This document shows, piece after piece, positions 33,802-42,457 of a DNA stretch of 64,000 nucleotides; position 1 is the stretch's first letter, and each line of letters starts with the position of its first letter. The notes beneath the pieces are model-generated. The model had not been told where the DNA came from, ran no database searches, and was given only the letters and a program-made list of their open reading frames with translations. Source of the DNA: Limnohabitans sp. Hippo3 (GTDB lineage Bacteria > Pseudomonadota > Gammaproteobacteria > Burkholderiales > Burkholderiaceae_C); the NCBI RefSeq assembly GCF_003063665.1, contig NZ_NESF01000002.1, forward strand, positions 124,001 through 188,000. Reading direction: 5' to 3'. Made by a program: the position numbers and the translations under genes.

Positions 33802-34971
33802 TTACTTCTTGTCGCTGAAGTAGTCCGAGGTCACTTTCCAGCGGCCGTCGGTGATCTGCGACATGCGCGACGCATTGCTGCCCAAGCGCTTGGTCGGGCT
33901 GAAGGTCATCTCGGACGTGCCAAAGATATCGGGTGGGATCACCATGGTGTCCATGGCCTTGATGATGCTTTCGGTCGTCACATTGGCACCGGACTTTTCA
34001 ACCGCGCGCAAGAAGGAATCGATGGCGTTGTAGCCATACACCGAGAACACGGTGGGGTCTTCGTTGAACTTGGTCTTGTACTTGTTGGCCCAGAAACGGA
34101 TGGGCTGCGAGGCCTCGTCCAGATAGGGGTGCTGGGTCGACATGGTGGCGTAAAAGCCGTTCATGGCAGGGCCACCGAGCTTGTGGATCAGGTCGGTGTA
34201 GGCCGCGCTCGAACCCAGGAAGGTGGGGTTGAAGCCCAGGCGGCGTGCGGTGGCGATGCCGCCAATGGTTTCACGGATGATGGTGCCCATGACCACGAAA
34301 TCGCACTTGGACGAAGCCAGTTTTTGCATTTGCGATGCAAAGTCGGTCGCGCCGCGCTTGTAGGTGGTGACTTCGGCGAACTGCATGCCGATGGTTTTCA
34401 GGCCCGCCTCCGCACCACGGAACACCTCCAGACCGAACTCGTCGTCCTGGTGCATGGCGCATATTTGTTTGGCGTTCTTTTCCTTCACCAGGATCGGCAC
34501 GCCCAGGCGCATCTGGTCGTAATAGGTGGCGGCAAAGGAGTACTTGAGCTTGTGGAAGGGCTCGTACATTTCACGCGCAGCCGTGACCGGGAAGAAGTTG
34601 ATCACGTTCTTCTGAAACTGCACAGGCATCGCCGCCATGTTCTGCGCGGTGCCGATGTGGCCGATCATGGCAAAAATCTTGTCCTGGTTGACCAGCTTTT
34701 GCGCGGCCAGCACGGCGCGGCGCGGGTCATAGGCCGAGTCTTCGACCAGCAGCTTGAACTTGCGGCCATTGATGCCGCCTTGCTCATTGGCTTCGTCCAC
34801 GCGCAGCATCATACCCAGGCGCACCTGCTTGCCAAAGCCGGCCAGCGGGCCCGACAAATCCTGGATGGAGCCGAGCACGATTTCGTTTTTGGACACGCCC
34901 TGCGTTTGGGCCATGGCCGCGCCAGCGGTCAGGGCCATCGCAGCAGCGACAAGACTGAGTTTGAGTTTCAT
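33802..34971 (-). CDS. LIV-type ABC transporter substrate-binding protein
   Basis: A 389-residue periplasmic binding protein (Peripla_BP_6 family). A signal peptide (MKLKLSLVAAAMALTAGAAM, cleavage after AMA) is followed by EIVLGSIQDLSGPLAGFGKQ and a LAAQKLVNQDKIFAMIG segment. It is the last gene of a permease-ATPase-ligase operon. The family binds branched-chain amino acids, but many Burkholderiales homologues bind aromatic or aliphatic acids. The neighbouring acyl-CoA ligase argues for a carboxylic acid ligand here. Confidence 0.9.
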   Translation of the reverse strand: MKLKLSLVAAAMALTAGAAMAQTQGVSKNEIVLGSIQDLSGPLAGFGKQVRLGMMLRVDEANEQGGINGRKFKLLVEDSAYDPRRAVLAAQKLVNQDKIFAMIGHIGTAQNMAAMPVQFQKNVINFFPVTAAREMYEPFHKLKYSFAATYYDQMRLGVPILVKEKNAKQICAMHQDDEFGLEVFRGAEAGLKTIGMQFAEVTTYKRGATDFASQMQKLASSKCDFVVMGTIIRETIGGIATARRLGFNPTFLGSSAAYTDLIHKLGGPAMNGFYATMSTQHPYLDEASQPIRFWANKYKTKFNEDPTVFSVYGYNAIDSFLRAVEKSGANVTTESIIKAMDTMVIPPDIFGTSEMTFSPTKRLGSNASRMSQITDGRWKVTSDYFSDKK

Positions 34972-35007
34972 GGTGCAGGTCTCCTGTGGTGATGATGGGT
35001 GATGAAA

Positions 35008-36864
35008 TCAGCGGTACATCGCCTCGATCTGGGGCGCGTATTTGTTCTCGACCAGTTTGCGCTTGAGCTTCATGGTCGGGGTCAGTTCTTCGTCTTCGGC
35101 ACTCAGTTGCGTGTCGAGCAGCCAGAATTTCTTGATCTGCTCGACGCGGGCAAACTTCTTGTTGACGCGGTCCAGCTCGGCCTGGATCAGGGACTGCACC
35201 TCGGCGCTGTGCGTCAGGCTGGCGTAGTTGGAGAAAGGCACGTCGTTGTCCTGCGCGTATTTCTCCACGTTTTCCTGGTCGATCATGATGATCACAGTCA
35301 AGTAGGGCCGCTTGTCGCCAATCACCACCGCATCGGTGACGTAGGGCGAGAATTTCAGTTCGTTTTCCAGCTCGCTCGGGGTGATGTTCTTGCCCCCGGC
35401 TGTGATGATGATGTCTTTCATGCGATCGGTGATGCGGAAAAACCCTTCCTCATCGACCACGCCCACGTCGCCCGTGTGCAGCCAACCGTCGGCGTCGATG
35501 GTCTCGGCGGTTTTCTCGGGGAGGTTCAGGTAACCCATGAACACATTGGGGCCACGCACCAGAATCTCGCTGGTCACCGGGTCCAGACGCATTTCGTTGT
35601 ACTCGGCGGCCGGGCCAATCGAGCCGGGCTTGATGCGGTCAGCAGGCACACCCGTGGCCGCACCGCAGGTCTCGGTCATGCCCCAGACTTCGAGCATGGG
35701 CACACCCAGCGCCAGGTACCAACGCACCAATTCGGGTGAAATGGGTGCAGCACCCGTGACCAAAAAGCGTGCGCGGTGGATGCCGATCAGTTTGCGCACG
35801 TTGTTGAGCGCCAACAGCCGCGCCAGATGAAAGCGCAGTTTCAGGCTGGCAGGCACCGGCTTTTGCGCCAGCACCAAATCGGCCACCTGCTGGCCCACGC
35901 CAATCGCCCAGCCGTAAACGGCTTGTTGAAAGCTGCCTGCTTCCTTGAGCGCGATCATCACACCCGAGTAAAACTTTTCCCACACGCGGGGCACGGCCGT
36001 GAACACGGTGGGCGCTATTTCGCGCACGTTTTCGGGCACCGTCTCGGGGTTCTCGACAAAGTTGAGTTTGGCCCCGGTGTAGAGCGAAAAATACTCACCG
36101 CCCATGCGTTCGGCAATGTGGCACAACGGCAAGAAGCACATGCATTCGTCGCGCTCATCGCGGGCGATCAGGGTGTTGTAGCCGCGCACCGTGTAGACCA
36201 GCCCACGATGGCTGTGCATGCCACCCTTGGGCTTGCCGGTGGTACCCGAGGTGTAGACCAAAATGGCCAGGTCCTCCGGTTGGCAAGCGGCGCTGCGCTG
36301 CATCAACGCATCCGAGTGTTGCTGAGCGTGTTCGCGACCCAAGGCCTGCAGCTGTTTCAGGCTGATGACCATCGGGTCGTGGAAGTCGCGCAAACCCTCC
36401 ATGTCGAACACCACGATTTTTTGCAGCAAGGGCAAGGTCTCGCGCACGGCCAAGGCCTTGTCGAGCTGCTCGTCGTCTTCGACAAAGAGCACGCGGGTGC
36501 CCGAGTCTTCACACAGGTAGTGGACCTGCTCGGCCGCATCGGTCGGGTAAATGCCATTGGACACGCCACCTGCGCTGAGCACAGCCAGGTCGCACAGCAC
36601 CCATTCGATGTTGGTGTTGGACAAGATGGAGGCGGTGTGCCGCGCCTCAAAGCCCAGCGCCATCAGGCCGTGGCCGATCTCTCGCACGGCTTGCGCGGTC
36701 TCGTTCCAGGTCCAGCTGCGCCAGATGCCCAGGTCCTTCTGGCGCATCCAGACATTCGGGCCACGCGCGGCCACCGCGTTCCAGAAAATGGCGGGGATGG
36801 TCTCGCCCGCCATGACGACATTTTTTTGCGGCGTGATGCCGGAGGTGTCCCAGAGTTGGCTCAT
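35008..36864 (-). CDS. Long-chain-type acyl-CoA synthetase (AMP-forming)
   Basis: A 618-residue adenylate-forming ligase. The P-loop-like motif is LVYTSGTTGKPKGGMHSHRG, and further motifs are LPLCHIAERMGG, VWGMTETCGAATG and GWLHTGDVGVVDEEGFFRIT followed by KNITPSELEN. It activates a carboxylic acid to acyl-CoA. It lies inside a LIV-type importer operon, 3 nt from livF, so import and activation of the same acid are probably coupled. The substrate is not readable from sequence. Confidence 0.9.
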   Translation of the reverse strand: MSQLWDTSGITPQKNVVMAGETIPAIFWNAVAARGPNVWMRQKDLGIWRSWTWNETAQAVREIGHGLMALGFEARHTASILSNTNIEWVLCDLAVLSAGGVSNGIYPTDAAEQVHYLCEDSGTRVLFVEDDEQLDKALAVRETLPLLQKIVVFDMEGLRDFHDPMVISLKQLQALGREHAQQHSDALMQRSAACQPEDLAILVYTSGTTGKPKGGMHSHRGLVYTVRGYNTLIARDERDECMCFLPLCHIAERMGGEYFSLYTGAKLNFVENPETVPENVREIAPTVFTAVPRVWEKFYSGVMIALKEAGSFQQAVYGWAIGVGQQVADLVLAQKPVPASLKLRFHLARLLALNNVRKLIGIHRARFLVTGAAPISPELVRWYLALGVPMLEVWGMTETCGAATGVPADRIKPGSIGPAAEYNEMRLDPVTSEILVRGPNVFMGYLNLPEKTAETIDADGWLHTGDVGVVDEEGFFRITDRMKDIIITAGGKNITPSELENELKFSPYVTDAVVIGDKRPYLTVIIMIDQENVEKYAQDNDVPFSNYASLTHSAEVQSLIQAELDRVNKKFARVEQIKKFWLLDTQLSAEDEELTPTMKLKRKLVENKYAPQIEAMYR

Positions 36865-36867
36865 GTC

Positions 36868-37686
36868 TTATCTCCAGGTCTTCTTCTTTTTCCAGCGGCG
36901 GTCGGCTCGCACGCCCTCTTCCTTCATGCCCAAATAGAACTCCTTGATGTCGTCCTTTTCACGCAAACGGGCGCAGCTGTCTTCCATGACGATGCGGCCG
37001 TTTTCCAGCACATAACCGTAGTCCGAGGCGTTCAGCGCCATGTTGGCGTTTTGCTCGACCAGCAAGATGGTGGTGCCGCGCTCGCGGTTGATGCGCACCA
37101 CGATTTCAAAAATGTCCTTGGTCAACTTCGGGGACAAGCCCAGGCTGGGTTCGTCCAGCAAGATCAGGTCCGGGTTGGCCATGAGGGCGCGGCTGATGGC
37201 CAGCATCTGCTGCTGCCCGCCCGAGAGCAAGCCCGCGTCTTGCGCAGCCCGCTCGCGCAGGATGGGGAAGTAGTTGAATACCGCCTCCATGTCACGGGCC
37301 ACGCCATCGCGGTCCTTGCGGGTGAAGGCGCCCATGAGCAGGTTGTCGCGAATCGACAGCAGCGGGAACACCTCGCGGCCTTCGGGCACATGCATCAAGC
37401 CACGCTGCACGATGATGGCCGGGTCTTGCGCGGTGATGCTCTGGCCCTTGAACTCGATCGAGCCCTTGCGCGGGTCGATGATGCCGCTGATGGTTTTGAG
37501 GATGGTGGTCTTGCCTGCGCCATTGGAGCCGAGCACGGTGGCGATCTCGCCACGGCGCACCTGCAGGCTCACGCCACGGATCGCCTTGATCGGGCCGTAG
37601 GCGCTCTCCACGTTGAGCAGCTTGAGCATCACCTTGCCAGCCACGGGCTCAGCCACCGTGTTCAGGGTTGAAGTTGCGGCGCTCAT
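36868..37686 (-). CDS. livF: LIV-type ABC transporter ATPase (LivF-like)
   Basis: A 272-residue ABC ATPase with Walker A GSNGAGKTT, signature LLSGGQQQML and Walker B LILLDEPSLGLSP. The C-terminal YGYVLENGRIVMED is usual for LivF. A longer than usual basic C-terminus ends RRWKKKKTW. Overlaps livG by 4 nt. Confidence 0.9.
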   Translation of the reverse strand: MSAATSTLNTVAEPVAGKVMLKLLNVESAYGPIKAIRGVSLQVRRGEIATVLGSNGAGKTTILKTISGIIDPRKGSIEFKGQSITAQDPAIIVQRGLMHVPEGREVFPLLSIRDNLLMGAFTRKDRDGVARDMEAVFNYFPILRERAAQDAGLLSGGQQQMLAISRALMANPDLILLDEPSLGLSPKLTKDIFEIVVRINRERGTTILLVEQNANMALNASDYGYVLENGRIVMEDSCARLREKDDIKEFYLGMKEEGVRADRRWKKKKTWR

Positions 37687-38516
37687 GCGGCACCTCCGGG
37701 TCTGTAGTTTTCGCGGCGCAGGCTGGACACATCGTCTACCGTGCCCAAATACGCCTCGATGACGGCCGGGTCGCTTTGCACCTGGCTGGGCGTGCCAGTG
37801 GCGAGTTCTTCGCCCTGGCTCATGGCCAGCACGCGGTCCGACACTTTGGACACCAGGCTCATGTCGTGCTCGACCATGAGCACGGTGATGCCCAATTCAT
37901 TCTTGATGTCCGAGATCCAGAAGGCCATGTCTTCGGTTTCCTCGACGTTCAGGCCCGAAGAAGGCTCGTCCAGCAGCAGCAGTTTCGGCTCGGTGCACAG
38001 GGCTCGCGCCAGCTCGACCACTTTGCGCACGCCATAAGGCAGGCCTGCGACCATCGAGTCGCGGTGGTGCTGCAGGTCCAGAAAGTCGATGACCTCTTCC
38101 ACTTTTTCACGCGCTTCGATCTCGGCCGCACGGGTTTTGGACGAGAAAAACATCTCGCTCCACAGCCCCGTCTTGCGGTGCGTGTGGCGGCCGATCAACA
38201 GGTTTTGCAGCACGGTGGCATGCTCAAACAACTCGATGTTCTGAAACGTGCGGGCAATGCCCAGCCCCGCGATCTGGTGCGGCGGCTGCTCGGTCAGGCG
38301 CAAGGGGCCTTGTGGCCCGGCGTAGTCGATCACGCCCGTGGTGGGCGTGTAGATGCGGCTGATCAGGTTGAACACGGTGGTCTTGCCAGCGCCGTTGGGG
38401 CCGATCAGGGTGAAGACCTCGCCGCGCTTGACGTCGAAGCTGACCTTGTTCACGGCCAGCACGCCGCCAAAGCGCACGCTCAGGTCCTGGGCGGATAAAA
38501 GGGTGTCTGCGTTCAT
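37683..38516 (-). CDS. livG: LIV-type ABC transporter ATPase (LivG-like)
   Basis: A 277-residue ABC ATPase with Walker A GPNGAGKTT, the LivG-type divergent signature AGLPYGVRKVVELARAL in place of LSGGQ, and Walker B LLLLDEPSSGLNVEETEDMA. It overlaps livF and livM by 4 nt each, indicating coupled translation. Confidence 0.9.
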   Translation of the reverse strand: MNADTLLSAQDLSVRFGGVLAVNKVSFDVKRGEVFTLIGPNGAGKTTVFNLISRIYTPTTGVIDYAGPQGPLRLTEQPPHQIAGLGIARTFQNIELFEHATVLQNLLIGRHTHRKTGLWSEMFFSSKTRAAEIEAREKVEEVIDFLDLQHHRDSMVAGLPYGVRKVVELARALCTEPKLLLLDEPSSGLNVEETEDMAFWISDIKNELGITVLMVEHDMSLVSKVSDRVLAMSQGEELATGTPSQVQSDPAVIEAYLGTVDDVSSLRRENYRPGGAA

Positions 38517-39589
38517 TTCAGGCGGTCCGATTTCTGGAACGATTTCTGGCGCTTGAACAGGCCACGGCGGTAAAACGGAAAGAGCTGGAACCAGGTGCGC
38601 ACCTTGAGCCAGCGGCCATACAGGCCCATGGGCTCGAACAGGACAAAAGCGATCAGCACCATGCCGTAGACCGTGCCCTGCAAACCTGCCGCACCGCCAA
38701 TGGCCGCAGGCAAAAAGTCCTTGCCCAGCGCAATCAACTGCGGCATGACGATCAGGAAAATCGCGCCCAGGAATGCGCCGTGGATCGAGCCCAGGCCGCC
38801 AATCACCACCATGAGCAAGAGGTCAATCGACTGGATGATGCTGAACTGCTCGGGCGAGAGGAACTGGATCTTGTGCGCATACAAAGCACCGCCAACGCCC
38901 GCCAGCGCAGCCGACAAGGCAAAAGACAAGGTCTTGTAACGCGCCAGGTGGATGCCCATGCTTTGCGCCGAAATCTCGGAGTCGCGGATGGCCACAAAAG
39001 CGCGGCCCGTGGACGAGCGCAGCAGGTTCACGATGGCCAGCGTGGCACCGACCGCCACGACCAGGCACAGGAAATAAAACGACTCGGTGGTGTCCAGTGT
39101 CCAGCTGCCAATGGCGGGATACCCCACCATCAGGCCCGCATTGCCGCCCGTGACGCTTTCCCAGCGGGCCATGCCTTCCTCCACAATGAAGCCAAAGGCC
39201 AGTGTGGCCATGCCCAGGTAAATGCCTTTGACGCGCAGCGCAGGCAGGCCCACGATGACGCCTGCGATGGCCGAGAACAAACCCGCGCACACCAGCGCCA
39301 GCGGAAACGGCACCCCGGCATTGACCATGACGGCCTGGGTGTAGGCCCCCACGCCCAGGAAGGCGGCATGCCCCAGCGAGAACAAACCCGTGAAGCCCGC
39401 CAGCAGCATCAGGCCCAGGCCCACCACGGCGTAGATCAAGACAAAGGTCAGCTGGGCCAGCCAGTATTCAGGCACCACCCAGGGCGCGGTCACGAGAAAC
39501 AAGCCCAGAAGGCTGTACCAGAACACATGGCCGCCGTGCTTGGCCAGCTTGACGTCCTGGTTGTAGTCGGTTTTGAAAATGAAACGCAT
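38513..39589 (-). CDS. livM: LIV-type ABC transporter permease (LivM-like)
   Basis: A 358-residue permease with about nine hydrophobic segments. It carries the LivM-type stretch LLAGFTGLFSLGHAAFLGVG and the coupling-loop region RAFVAIRDSEISAQSMGIHL. Part of the livHMGF operon. Confidence 0.9.
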   Translation of the reverse strand: MRFIFKTDYNQDVKLAKHGGHVFWYSLLGLFLVTAPWVVPEYWLAQLTFVLIYAVVGLGLMLLAGFTGLFSLGHAAFLGVGAYTQAVMVNAGVPFPLALVCAGLFSAIAGVIVGLPALRVKGIYLGMATLAFGFIVEEGMARWESVTGGNAGLMVGYPAIGSWTLDTTESFYFLCLVVAVGATLAIVNLLRSSTGRAFVAIRDSEISAQSMGIHLARYKTLSFALSAALAGVGGALYAHKIQFLSPEQFSIIQSIDLLLMVVIGGLGSIHGAFLGAIFLIVMPQLIALGKDFLPAAIGGAAGLQGTVYGMVLIAFVLFEPMGLYGRWLKVRTWFQLFPFYRRGLFKRQKSFQKSDRLK

Positions 39590-39598
39590 GCCGGGGCC

Positions 39599-40474
39599 TC
39601 AGACTTTCTTGCGCAATTGCTCGCCAAACAAACCATTGGGCTTGAGCACCAGCATGAGCAAGACCACGATGTAGGGCGCGATGTCCTTGAAGCCTTCGGG
39701 CAGATAAAAACCCGAGAACGATTCGACGATGCCGATCACCAGCCCCCCCACAATCGCGCCGGGCAGACTGCCAAACCCCCCCACCACCGCAGCGGGAAAA
39801 GCCTTCAGGCCAATGAAGCCCATGTTGGCGTGCACAAAGGTGATGGGTGCCAGCAGCAAGCCCGCCACCGCCGCCACCGATGCCGCCAGGCCCCAGACCA
39901 GGCCGTTGATCTGCTTGACCGGAATGCCCATGTAGTACGCGGCCAGCTGGTTTTGCGAAGCCGCCTGCATGGCGATGCCCAGCTTGCTGTACTTGAACAT
40001 GGCAAACAGGCCCAGACACAGGATGGCTGTGGCACCGATCACCACCATTTGCTCGGCGGCGATCACCAAACCGCCCAGTCGCAAAACCTCGCCCGCATAG
40101 GGCACGGGCATGGTGTGGGTGTCGGTGCCGACATCCGGGATCATGGTGATCAGGCCGCGCAGCACATAGCCCACACCGATGGTCAGCATGACGATGGAAA
40201 AAGCGGGTTGTCCGAGGATGGGGCGAATGACCAGACGCTCCAGAAAAGCACCGAACACACCCATGGCCACAATGGCGGAAGGCACCGCAATCCAGAACGG
40301 AAAGCCCAGCAAGGTCATGGCGGCCAGGCCCGAAAAAGCCCCCACCATCATCAGGTCACCCTGGGCAAAGCTCACCGTTTCGGTGGCTTTGTAAATCAGC
40401 ACGAAACCCAGGGCGATGAGTCCGTAAATACAACCCTGGGCCACACCGCTGATCAGCAGTTGCAGCAATTGCAC
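39599..40474 (-). CDS. livH: LIV-type ABC transporter permease (LivH-like)
   Basis: A 291-residue permease with about eight transmembrane segments. It carries GCIYGLIALGFVLIYKATET and SFAQGDLMMVGAFSGLAAMT near the N-terminus, typical LivH. First gene of the leftward importer operon, preceded by a pyrimidine-rich leader containing GGAGAC before the ATG. Confidence 0.9.
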   Translation of the reverse strand: MQLLQLLISGVAQGCIYGLIALGFVLIYKATETVSFAQGDLMMVGAFSGLAAMTLLGFPFWIAVPSAIVAMGVFGAFLERLVIRPILGQPAFSIVMLTIGVGYVLRGLITMIPDVGTDTHTMPVPYAGEVLRLGGLVIAAEQMVVIGATAILCLGLFAMFKYSKLGIAMQAASQNQLAAYYMGIPVKQINGLVWGLAASVAAVAGLLLAPITFVHANMGFIGLKAFPAAVVGGFGSLPGAIVGGLVIGIVESFSGFYLPEGFKDIAPYIVVLLMLVLKPNGLFGEQLRKKV

Positions 40475-40652
40475 GCCTGTCTCCTTTTGTTTTTTCTGTC
40501 TGGCCTCTGTTCGCTTTCAGGTCAGCTTTGTCGGTGACGACACCGAGCAAAGGCATTTGCGAACGACCGTGCGATTGTGCATGTCTTACACGAGACTTTC
40601 CCTAGGGGTTGTCCCCCATTCGAACTCATACGCAAGGCTTCAATATCCCTTC
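40475..40652. promoter_or_regulatory. Divergent promoter region livH / atuA
   Basis: 178 bp between the importer operon and the AtuA-family gene. A short perfect hairpin AGGGG-TTGT-CCCC lies near 40606. No operator matching the TetR-type palindrome at 20657 was found by eye. Confidence 0.4.
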
Positions 40653-42044
40653 ATGACACATGCCATTCGCATCGGTTCCGGGCTCGGGTTTTACGGGGAC
40701 AACTGGGAGCCTGTCGCTGCCAGCATCGAGCGCGGCCAGGTGCAATTCATCGCCAGTGACCACCTGGCCGAGTTGACACTGGCCATCCTGCAAAAAGACC
40801 GCCAGCGCGATCCCGCTTTGGGCTATGCCCGTGATGTGGTGCCCATGCTGCTGCGCCTGTGGCCTTTGATGCAAACGCGTGGCGTCCGATTCGTGTGCAA
40901 CGCGGGCGGCCTCAACCCCATGGGCGCGGCGCAGGCGGTGCGCAAGGCTTTGGCCGCCGCAGGCTGGCACCCGCGCATCGCGGTGGTGAGTGGCGATGAC
41001 GTGCTGCCCCTGCTGCAAGACCCTGCAGGTCGTTATGACCACATGATGAACGGTGCCGACGTGGCCAGCGTGCGCGAACGGCTGGTGTTTGGCAACGCCT
41101 ACCTGGGCGCACAGCCCATCGTGGATGCACTGGACCAGGGGGCCGACATCGTGATCACCGGACGCGTGGCCGATGCGGCGCTGTTTCTGGGGCCGCTGGT
41201 GCACGCGCTGGGCTGGAAGCTCGCCGATGCGAGCACACCCGAAGACTTCCACCGCCTGGCACAAGGCCTGACGGTGGGGCATTTGCTCGAATGCTCAGGC
41301 CAGGGCAGCGGCGGCAACTTTGGCAGCCAAGGCAGCTGGCAAAAAATCCCTGACTTGGCGCACATCGGCTACCCGATTGCCGAGGTCTGGCCCGACGGCA
41401 CGGCCTACATCACCAAAGCCCCGGGCACAGGTGGTCTGGTCAACTTCGACACCGTGCGCCAGCAACTGCTGTACGAAGTGCACAACCCGCACGCCTATTT
41501 TTCGCCCGATGTGGTGCTGGACATGGGCCAGATCCAGTTGCACGACGAAGGACAACACCGCGTGCGTTTGACCGGCGCCCAAGGCCGCGCGCCCACCGAT
41601 CAGCTCAAGGTGGTTGCAGGCTTCAAGGATGGCTTCAAGGCCGAGGTCAGCTGGGGCTTTTCCTGGCCCGATGCGTGGGACAAGGTGCAGGCGGCAGAAA
41701 GCATGATCCGCAGCCAATTGAAAGAACGCCAAATGCCTTTTGACGAGCTGTTTGTGGAATACCCCGGGCTGAACTCGGCACACGGCCCACTGGCGCCCCT
41801 GCCGCCTGCGGCCGAGTTGAACGAACGCGCCGAGATCTGGGTGCGCATGGTGCTGCGCACGCCCTCCAAAGCCGTGGCCGATGGCTTTGGCAGGTTGTTC
41901 CCCTGGATGGCTTTGAGTGGCCCGGCCTACACCTGCGGCTTTCAGGGCATGAACAGCGCCAGCGAATTGCTGGGCATCTGGCCCACCCTGATCCCACGCC
42001 ACCAGGTCCGGGCCCGCCTGGAGATACTGGAGCCCAACGCATGA
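40653..42044 (+). CDS. atuA: AtuA-family protein (DUF1446), N-terminal module
   Basis: A 463-residue protein of the acyclic terpene utilisation AtuA family. It starts IRIGSGLGFYGDNWEPVAAS and contains ASDHLAELTLAILQ, VCNAGGLNPMGAAQAVRKAL, DIVITGRVADAALFLGPLVH and ECSGQGSGGNFG. The ATG at 40653 is preferred to an upstream in-frame start because family members begin directly with this motif. Pseudomonas AtuA is a single protein of about 590 residues; here the gene stops after the DUF1446 part, and its C-terminal module is the next gene (ATGA overlap). AtuA is needed for citronellol/geraniol growth but its reaction is unresolved. Confidence 0.85.
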   Translation: MTHAIRIGSGLGFYGDNWEPVAASIERGQVQFIASDHLAELTLAILQKDRQRDPALGYARDVVPMLLRLWPLMQTRGVRFVCNAGGLNPMGAAQAVRKALAAAGWHPRIAVVSGDDVLPLLQDPAGRYDHMMNGADVASVRERLVFGNAYLGAQPIVDALDQGADIVITGRVADAALFLGPLVHALGWKLADASTPEDFHRLAQGLTVGHLLECSGQGSGGNFGSQGSWQKIPDLAHIGYPIAEVWPDGTAYITKAPGTGGLVNFDTVRQQLLYEVHNPHAYFSPDVVLDMGQIQLHDEGQHRVRLTGAQGRAPTDQLKVVAGFKDGFKAEVSWGFSWPDAWDKVQAAESMIRSQLKERQMPFDELFVEYPGLNSAHGPLAPLPPAAELNERAEIWVRMVLRTPSKAVADGFGRLFPWMALSGPAYTCGFQGMNSASELLGIWPTLIPRHQVRARLEILEPNA

Positions 42045-42442
42045 ACCACACCGCTCTTGTGAAGATTCCCCTGGCCCGCATCGCCCACGCCCGCAGCGGC
42101 GACAAGGCCGACTGGGTGGACTTTGGCCTGTTCGCCTGGAACGAAGCAGGTTATCGCCTGCTGGAGCGCGAAGTCACTGCCGCCAAGGTGCAGGCGCACT
42201 TTGCGCCTTGGCTGCCAGGCCAACTGGACGCCTGGCCTTTGCCGAACATTTTGGCCCTGAAGTTCGTGCTGCACGGCGCCCTGCAAGGCGGCGGCGCACA
42301 CAACCTGCGCCTCGACAACCTGGGCAAAGCCATGGGCGCTGCGCTGTTGCGGCTGGACATCGAAGTCAGCACCGAAGAACTCGAGCAGGCGCAAAAAAGC
42401 CCCCGAAGGGGCTGGTGGCCGGAGATGTCACCCCGGACTTGA
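42041..42442 (+). CDS. AtuA-like C-terminal ferredoxin-fold module as a separate protein
   Basis: A 133-residue protein matching the C-terminal domain that follows DUF1446 in full-length AtuA: PLARIAHARSGDKADWVDFG, NILALKFVLHGALQGGGAHN, RLDNLGKAMGAALLRLDIEV. It is coupled to the N-terminal module by an ATGA overlap, and together they match full-length AtuA size. The last ~20 residues (after VSTEELEQ) are encoded by a transcription terminator and a REP-like repeat, which supplies the stop codon; the original end was probably shorter. Confidence 0.8.
   Translation: MNHTALVKIPLARIAHARSGDKADWVDFGLFAWNEAGYRLLEREVTAAKVQAHFAPWLPGQLDAWPLPNILALKFVLHGALQGGGAHNLRLDNLGKAMGAALLRLDIEVSTEELEQAQKSPRRGWWPEMSPRT
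42393..42413 (-). terminator. Terminator of the PcaF-type thiolase gene
   Basis: On the minus strand AGCCCC-TTCG-GGGGCT is followed by TTTTTT, a textbook UUCG-loop terminator 45 bp past the thiolase stop. It lies inside the 3' end of the convergent AtuA C-terminal gene. Confidence 0.9.
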
Positions 42443-42453
42443 TCCGGGGTCCA
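42427..42453. repeat. REP-like palindrome, copy 3 (single arm)
   Basis: CCCCGGA-cttga-TCCGGGG (42431-42449), followed by GGTCCATGCC as in the other copies. It lies between two convergent genes and contains the stop codon of the rightward one. Confidence 0.8.
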
Positions 42454-42457
42454 TGCC

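Noticed and set aside
33802-40474. Branched-chain amino acid transporter
   Set aside because: The family name suggests it, but the embedded acyl-CoA ligase makes an organic acid the more likely substrate, so no amino acid is assigned.
38780-40537. A 585-codon plus-strand open frame across livM and livH
   Set aside because: Antisense to two clear permease genes, low complexity and rich in His, Gln and Asp; a shadow frame. The same applies to the long frame at 35776-37671.
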